Assembly: GCA_017517685.1 (NCBI GenBank)
Contig: JAFWYK010000009.1
Span: 62,001 to 126,000, forward strand
Direction of reading: 5' to 3'
DNA from: Clostridia bacterium
GTDB lineage: Bacteria; Bacillota; Clostridia; TANB77; CAG-508
DNA: 64,000 bases
Each line of letters opens with the position of its first letter. The first letter of the stretch is position 1. A program made the translations under genes and the position numbers. The notes under the pieces are model-generated. The model had not been told where the DNA came from. It ran no database searches and saw only the letters and a list, made by a program, of their open reading frames with translations. Of the stretch, positions 59,852 to 64,000 are shown piece after piece.

Positions 59852-60550
59852 TTATTCTTCGATATATACATAATAAGTGCCTTTGCTTCCAACGTGGAAC
59901 CAAATATCAAAAGCAATCTTAATAGATTCAAATCCATCAGGTGTAAAAAGTTGACCTTTTTCAACATAAAGCTTCTTAAGTTCATCATAAGATTCTCTTG
60001 GATACATAGAGTGGTATCCATCTTTTCGAACAAAGTAGAGCTTTAAACGAGTTGGTTTTCCGTTATTTGCTGAGAATTTTACATCTTTACCAGGGAGAGA
60101 TTTTATCTTTTCCCATTTTTCTTTGCTAGTGATTAGTTTAAATTCTTTGAAGTCACAATAGGCTTCAGGTGGTTCTAAACCACTTGGATTTTCTTTTATA
60201 AAATGACCTAAATCATGAACTGGACCTGAAAGATCACTTGGTTCGATTGTCAAGTAATTGAGCAGGTTAATAAGCCGTGGATCAATAGTAATATCTTTTG
60301 AAAATTTACCAAGTCTAGGCATTCCTGTATGGATGTGAGCTTCTTGTTCAAGTTTTATTATTCTTTGAAAATAAAAAAGAACGATGCGAAATTGTTCTTC
60401 GCCACAAGATTTTGAACTCATCTGATCCATTAATTTCTTGACATTTGCAAGTTCCTGTTTATAGAAACGTGTTGCTGGGGTATCAAGTGAATTAAGTTCG
60501 TTTTCAAATTTGTTAATGTAATCGGATACGTGTTTAGGTATAAGTATCAT
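59852..60550 (-). CDS. Cassette protein with YYVYI C-terminus, second family member
   Basis: 232 residues with GGAGG 8 nt before the ATG. Soluble, mixed helix/sheet; no signal or membrane segment. The start IPKHVSDYINKFENE and the end IAFDIWFHVGSKGTYYVYI align with VPDHIKRHINKIIGE and TIFNMWNDIAETGIYYVYI in 12058-12804. The middle differs in length and sequence. It contains LARGE-scale polar segments and a possible PVHDLGHFI His motif. GC content is somewhat above the neighbours. Own promoter and terminator. Function unknown. Confidence 0.75.
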   Translation of the reverse strand: MILIPKHVSDYINKFENELNSLDTPATRFYKQELANVKKLMDQMSSKSCGEEQFRIVLFYFQRIIKLEQEAHIHTGMPRLGKFSKDITIDPRLINLLNYLTIEPSDLSGPVHDLGHFIKENPSGLEPPEAYCDFKEFKLITSKEKWEKIKSLPGKDVKFSANNGKPTRLKLYFVRKDGYHSMYPRESYDELKKLYVEKGQLFTPDGFESIKIAFDIWFHVGSKGTYYVYIEE

Positions 60551-60607
60551 AGTGTGTCCTCCGTGTATGTGAAATCAATATATCCCCCGAAATATTGACA
60601 TGAAAAT

Positions 60608-60636
60608 ATTATATCATATTATGTTAACAAAGTCAA
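60608..60636 (-). promoter_or_regulatory. Promoter of cassette gene at 60 kb
   Basis: Minus strand TTGACT, 17 bp, TATAAT; spacer with GTTAACATAATATGA shared in parts with the other cassettes. Confidence 0.8.
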
Positions 60637-60705
60637 AAGTGAAGCTTTTTGTATATAAAAAGATTAATTGGAAAAAATAAATAAAAAATTATTAGGAGAT
60701 ATTTA

Positions 60706-63700
60706 ATGATATATAAAAAGCTTAATATAAGAGGGAGTTTACTCGATAAAAATCAATTAATTAATCATGTTGAAAAAACTGCATCTGAGCATATTTTAAA
60801 GAATAGTTCAAATAGAAATACGTATCCAATAATTAATTTAAAAGATGATTATAAATTCATAGTAGAAACTTATAATCTACTTACTAAACATTTAAAACTT
60901 GGAATAAAAATACATTCAGCTGGAGAATGGATTTTAGATAATTTTTATATTATTGAAGAAACAGTTAAGACACTTCAAAAAGAATTAAATTTAAAAAAAT
61001 ATAAAGTTTTACCATCGCTTATGAATGAAGAATTTTTTGGATTCGCTAGAGTATATGTATTATCAGAAGAAATTGTTGCTTTTTCTAATTGTAGAATTGA
61101 TGCTGAAGTTATAGATAATGCATTAAGGGGATATCAAAAAAAGAAAATGTTAAGTATGGAAGAAATATCCGTTCTTGGTGTATTTTTGAAAATATCTTTA
61201 ATTAGACATATTAGAGATTTATGTGAAAGAATTTACTTTTCTCAAATTCAAAAATATAAGGTTGAAAGTATTATTGAAAGAATTATAGAGAAAAAAGATG
61301 TAAAAAAACAGACTTTTAATACAAATAGGATTATTAAACCTGTAGATGAAAATTTAAAATATCCATTTATTGAATATATGTCGTATAGATTAAAAAAATT
61401 TGGTAAGCAGACGATTATATATAAAGAAATATTAGAAAAAGAAGTTCAAAAATTGGGACTTACCCTTCAAGAAGTAATACAAAAAGAGCATTTTGATATA
61501 GCAAATATAAAGATAACTATGGGAAATGCTATTTGCAGTATTAAAGAAATAAATAGAATAAACTTTATTGAAAATTATAGTTATATGAATGCTGCTGAGG
61601 ATATATTAAGATTAGATCCATCAGGAGTTTATTCTCAAATGGATGAAGAGACAAAGTCATATTATAGAAGAGAAATTGAAAAGATATCAAAAAAATATAA
61701 ATTATCGGAAATATATATATCAGAAAAGCTTTTAGAACTTTCTAAAAACGCTCAGAATGAGAATTTAGACACTAAAAATAAAACTTGCCACGTTGGATAT
61801 TATTTATTAAAAAATGATGGTAAAAATAAGCTTTTTGAAGCTTTAGAGATAAATAAAAGAATAAAATTAAATAGTGAAATAAAATCGAAAATATACATTT
61901 ATTTTAATTTAATAAATCCATTATTTATGTGTTATATATTATTTAATTATTTAATAAATAATTCTGTTTCGAATGTAGCTAGTATAGTGGTGATGGTGGT
62001 TTTTTATTTACCATTTTCAGAAATTAATATTAGAATAATTAATTATATTTTAAGTAAAATAAAAAAACCAAAAATAATACCAAAATTAGATTTTAAAGAC
62101 GGTATTTTAGAAGATAATAAAACATTTATTATTATTCCAAGTATTATTAAATCTAAGGAAAAAGTAAATGAATTATTTAAAAAATTAGAAGTATATTATT
62201 TAGCAAATAAATCTGAAAATTTATATTTTGCACTTTTAGGTGATTGCTCAGAAGAAAAAAATAAAACTAAAAATTTTGATGAAGAAGTAATCCAAGCAGG
62301 CCTTGAATGTATAAGAAAATTAAATAAAAAGTATTCAAAAAATGATTTCGAAAAATTCCATTTTATATATAGAGAAAGATTATGGAATGAAGGGGAAGGA
62401 TCTTTTATTGGATGGGAAAGAAAAAGAGGATATTTACAAAATTTTAATGAGTATATTAAAGGAAAAATTAATAATCCATTTTTTATTAATACTATAGAAA
62501 AGAATAAAGAAAATATTCCTAATATTAAATATGTAATAACACTAGATAGTGATACTAATTTATGCTTAGAGTCAGCATTTAAATTAGTAGGAGCGATGGA
62601 ACATATATTAAATAAACCAGAAATTAAAAATCAAAGAGTAATAGATGGTTACGGTATTATGCAGCCAAGAATAGGAATGGATTTAGCCTTATCACAAAAG
62701 AGCTTGTTTATAGAACTATTTAGCCAAAAAGGTGGCATTGATTTTTATACAAATGCAATTTCAGATATATATCAAGATTATTTTGAAGAAGGTATTTTTA
62801 CAGGAAAAGGTATTTATAACGTAGATGTATATAATGAAATTTTAGGAGGAGAAATTCCAGAAAACACAGTATTAAGTCACGATTTATTAGAAGGAAATTA
62901 TTTAAGATGTGCTCTTATAAGTGATGTATATTTATTAGATGGTTATCCATTAAAATATATACCTTATATAATGAGAAACCATAGATGGACAAGAGGCGAT
63001 TGGCAGATAATAAAATGGTTAAAATCAGATAAATTAAATGACATATCTAAATTTAAAATATTTGATAATTTAAGACGAAGTTTAATACTGCCATTTTCAT
63101 TTTTGATATTAATGTTTGTAGCATTAAATGTGTTTTATAATAAGCAGTTAGAAATATTATTTTTTACTATTTCGCTTTTAGCAATAATTGTTCCATATAT
63201 ATTAGATATTATAAATTATATTGTATTTAAAGAGAGTCAGATAACTGGTGCTGAATATGCATATAAGAAATTCTCTAAAGAATTAAATAGCGTTCAAATT
63301 AGCATTATTAGAATAATACTACAAATAATGTTTTTGCCTTATGAAATGTATATGAATTTAGATAGTATTATAAGAAGTTTATATAGAATGAAAAATAAGA
63401 CAAAATTATTAGAATGGGTTACTGCAGAAGATGGTGAAAAAAGTGTAGAAAATAATTTAAAAACTCACTTTAAAATAATGAAAATTAATCTTATTATTGG
63501 ATTTATATTTATAGTATTTGGAAATATTTTAGGTAAGGTTCTTGGCGTTTTATTTTTACTGGGTATAGTAATGGCATATATCATAAGTAAAGAAAAAGAA
63601 AGTAAAAAAGAAATATCAGAAGAAAATAGAAGATTTTTAGAAAATGTGGCTAGAAAAACATGGGATTACTTTGAAAATTATATTGTTGAAGAAAATAATT

Positions 63701-64000
63701 ATTTAATACCAGATAATTATCAAGAAAATAGGGTAAATAAAGTCGTAGATAGAACTTCATCTACCAATATTGGCTTAGAATTATTAGTGGTTATTTCTGC
63801 TTATGATTTAGGTTTTATTTCCTTTAAGAAGACAATGGAATATTTAAATAAAATATTAACAGTAGTAGCTTCTTTAAGTAAATGGAATGGTCATTTGTAT
63901 AATTGGTATAATATTAAAGATTTGATGCCTCTTAAGCCAAGATATATATCTAGTGTAGATAGTGGTAATTTTGTAGGTTATTTATATATAGTAAAAAGTT
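60706..64000 (+). CDS. Cyclic beta-1,2-glucan synthase-like protein (partial, 3' end missing)
   Basis: At least 1098 codons, open to the window end. ATG 60706 has TTAGGAG 8 nt upstream. The N-terminal ~400 residues are the helical region of NdvB/ChvB-type synthases (LLTKHLKLGIKIHSAGEWILDNFYII has the HxAxxWxxDN pattern). Two membrane segments near 390-440 are followed by a GT84 glycosyltransferase core with DSDT at 614-617, GKGIYNVDVYNEIL, LSHDLLEG and HRWTRGDWQII. Several more membrane helices (~800-860, ~925-960) follow, and the start of the phosphorylase-like part (VDSGNFVGYLY). Full-length relatives exceed 2500 residues. Makes cyclic or linear beta-1,2-glucan at the membrane. Confidence 0.9.
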   Translation, partial: MIYKKLNIRGSLLDKNQLINHVEKTASEHILKNSSNRNTYPIINLKDDYKFIVETYNLLTKHLKLGIKIHSAGEWILDNFYIIEETVKTLQKELNLKKYKVLPSLMNEEFFGFARVYVLSEEIVAFSNCRIDAEVIDNALRGYQKKKMLSMEEISVLGVFLKISLIRHIRDLCERIYFSQIQKYKVESIIERIIEKKDVKKQTFNTNRIIKPVDENLKYPFIEYMSYRLKKFGKQTIIYKEILEKEVQKLGLTLQEVIQKEHFDIANIKITMGNAICSIKEINRINFIENYSYMNAAEDILRLDPSGVYSQMDEETKSYYRREIEKISKKYKLSEIYISEKLLELSKNAQNENLDTKNKTCHVGYYLLKNDGKNKLFEALEINKRIKLNSEIKSKIYIYFNLINPLFMCYILFNYLINNSVSNVASIVVMVVFYLPFSEINIRIINYILSKIKKPKIIPKLDFKDGILEDNKTFIIIPSIIKSKEKVNELFKKLEVYYLANKSENLYFALLGDCSEEKNKTKNFDEEVIQAGLECIRKLNKKYSKNDFEKFHFIYRERLWNEGEGSFIGWERKRGYLQNFNEYIKGKINNPFFINTIEKNKENIPNIKYVITLDSDTNLCLESAFKLVGAMEHILNKPEIKNQRVIDGYGIMQPRIGMDLALSQKSLFIELFSQKGGIDFYTNAISDIYQDYFEEGIFTGKGIYNVDVYNEILGGEIPENTVLSHDLLEGNYLRCALISDVYLLDGYPLKYIPYIMRNHRWTRGDWQIIKWLKSDKLNDISKFKIFDNLRRSLILPFSFLILMFVALNVFYNKQLEILFFTISLLAIIVPYILDIINYIVFKESQITGAEYAYKKFSKELNSVQISIIRIILQIMFLPYEMYMNLDSIIRSLYRMKNKTKLLEWVTAEDGEKSVENNLKTHFKIMKINLIIGFIFIVFGNILGKVLGVLFLLGIVMAYIISKEKESKKEISEENRRFLENVARKTWDYFENYIVEENNYLIPDNYQENRVNKVVDRTSSTNIGLELLVVISAYDLGFISFKKTMEYLNKILTVVASLSKWNGHLYNWYNIKDLMPLKPRYISSVDSGNFVGYLYIVKS

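Overview
The window is AT-rich (roughly 70% A+T by eye) and looks like a chromosomal segment of a low-GC Gram-positive bacterium, most likely an uncultured Clostridia-type Bacillota. The signs are the tadA-SRP RNA-dnaX-ybaB-recR order, yvcK, a CwlD-type amidase, a D,D-carboxypeptidase of the DacF type, LytR-CpsA-Psr and CvpA proteins, strong AGGAGG ribosome binding sites and TTGACA-17-TATAAT promoters. UGA is used as a stop, so the standard bacterial code applies. Species cannot be fixed from the sequence alone.

Region 1 (1-4.6 kb) is accessory DNA: a retron-type reverse transcriptase broken by a frameshift exactly at its VTG motif, then a DUF4143-type ATPase and an ECF sigma / membrane anti-sigma-like pair. 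The last two sit between tRNA-Arg(ACG) and a displaced 11-bp copy of that tRNA's 3' end, the signature of integration at a tRNA gene. Region 2 (4.7-11.99 kb) is mostly cell-envelope housekeeping: a DUF5711-like protein, CvpA, LCP, DacF, a LolA-like lipid/envelope candidate and CapA. One high-GC cassette gene is inserted at 9.2-9.85 kb.

Region 3 (12.0-21.4 kb) is a second accessory zone. Four high-GC single-gene cassettes in a row (12.0-15.34 kb), each with its own promoter and terminator, are followed by a second DUF4143-type ATPase, a KAP-like P-loop NTPase and a second ECF sigma/anti-sigma pair. Two degraded copies of the 3' end of initiator tRNA-fMet divide this zone, and the intact tRNA closes it at 21.3 kb. 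The two tRNA-anchored zones therefore carry the same kind of cargo, and in both the sigma/anti-sigma pair lies next to the tRNA. Region 4 (21.5-25.3 kb) holds two polytopic membrane proteins (GT-C-like) and an ArsC/Spx-type protein.

Region 5 (25.4-53.3 kb) is the most striking part: a 28-kb Gram-positive-type IV secretion-like locus. It has seven tandem VirB2-like two-helix pilin candidates, a PrgI-like protein, a VirB4-N-like protein, a complete VirB4/TraE ATPase, five VirB6/TrbL-like polytopic proteins (four with 400-950-residue soluble tails), a tandem pair of unknown one-TM paralogues, two VirB8/TcpC-like NTF2-type candidates and an SH3-glucosaminidase that could open the wall. No relaxase, coupling ATPase, VirB11 or integrase is visible. 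The locus lies between ordinary chromosomal genes, which suggests a resident secretion, DNA-transfer or surface machine rather than a typical conjugative element.

Region 6 (53.3-64 kb) is housekeeping: tRNA-Arg(CCT), tadA, SRP RNA, dnaX, ybaB, recR, yvcK and cwlD. A sixth high-GC cassette follows, whose protein is related to one in region 3. The window ends inside a very large cyclic beta-1,2-glucan synthase-like gene.
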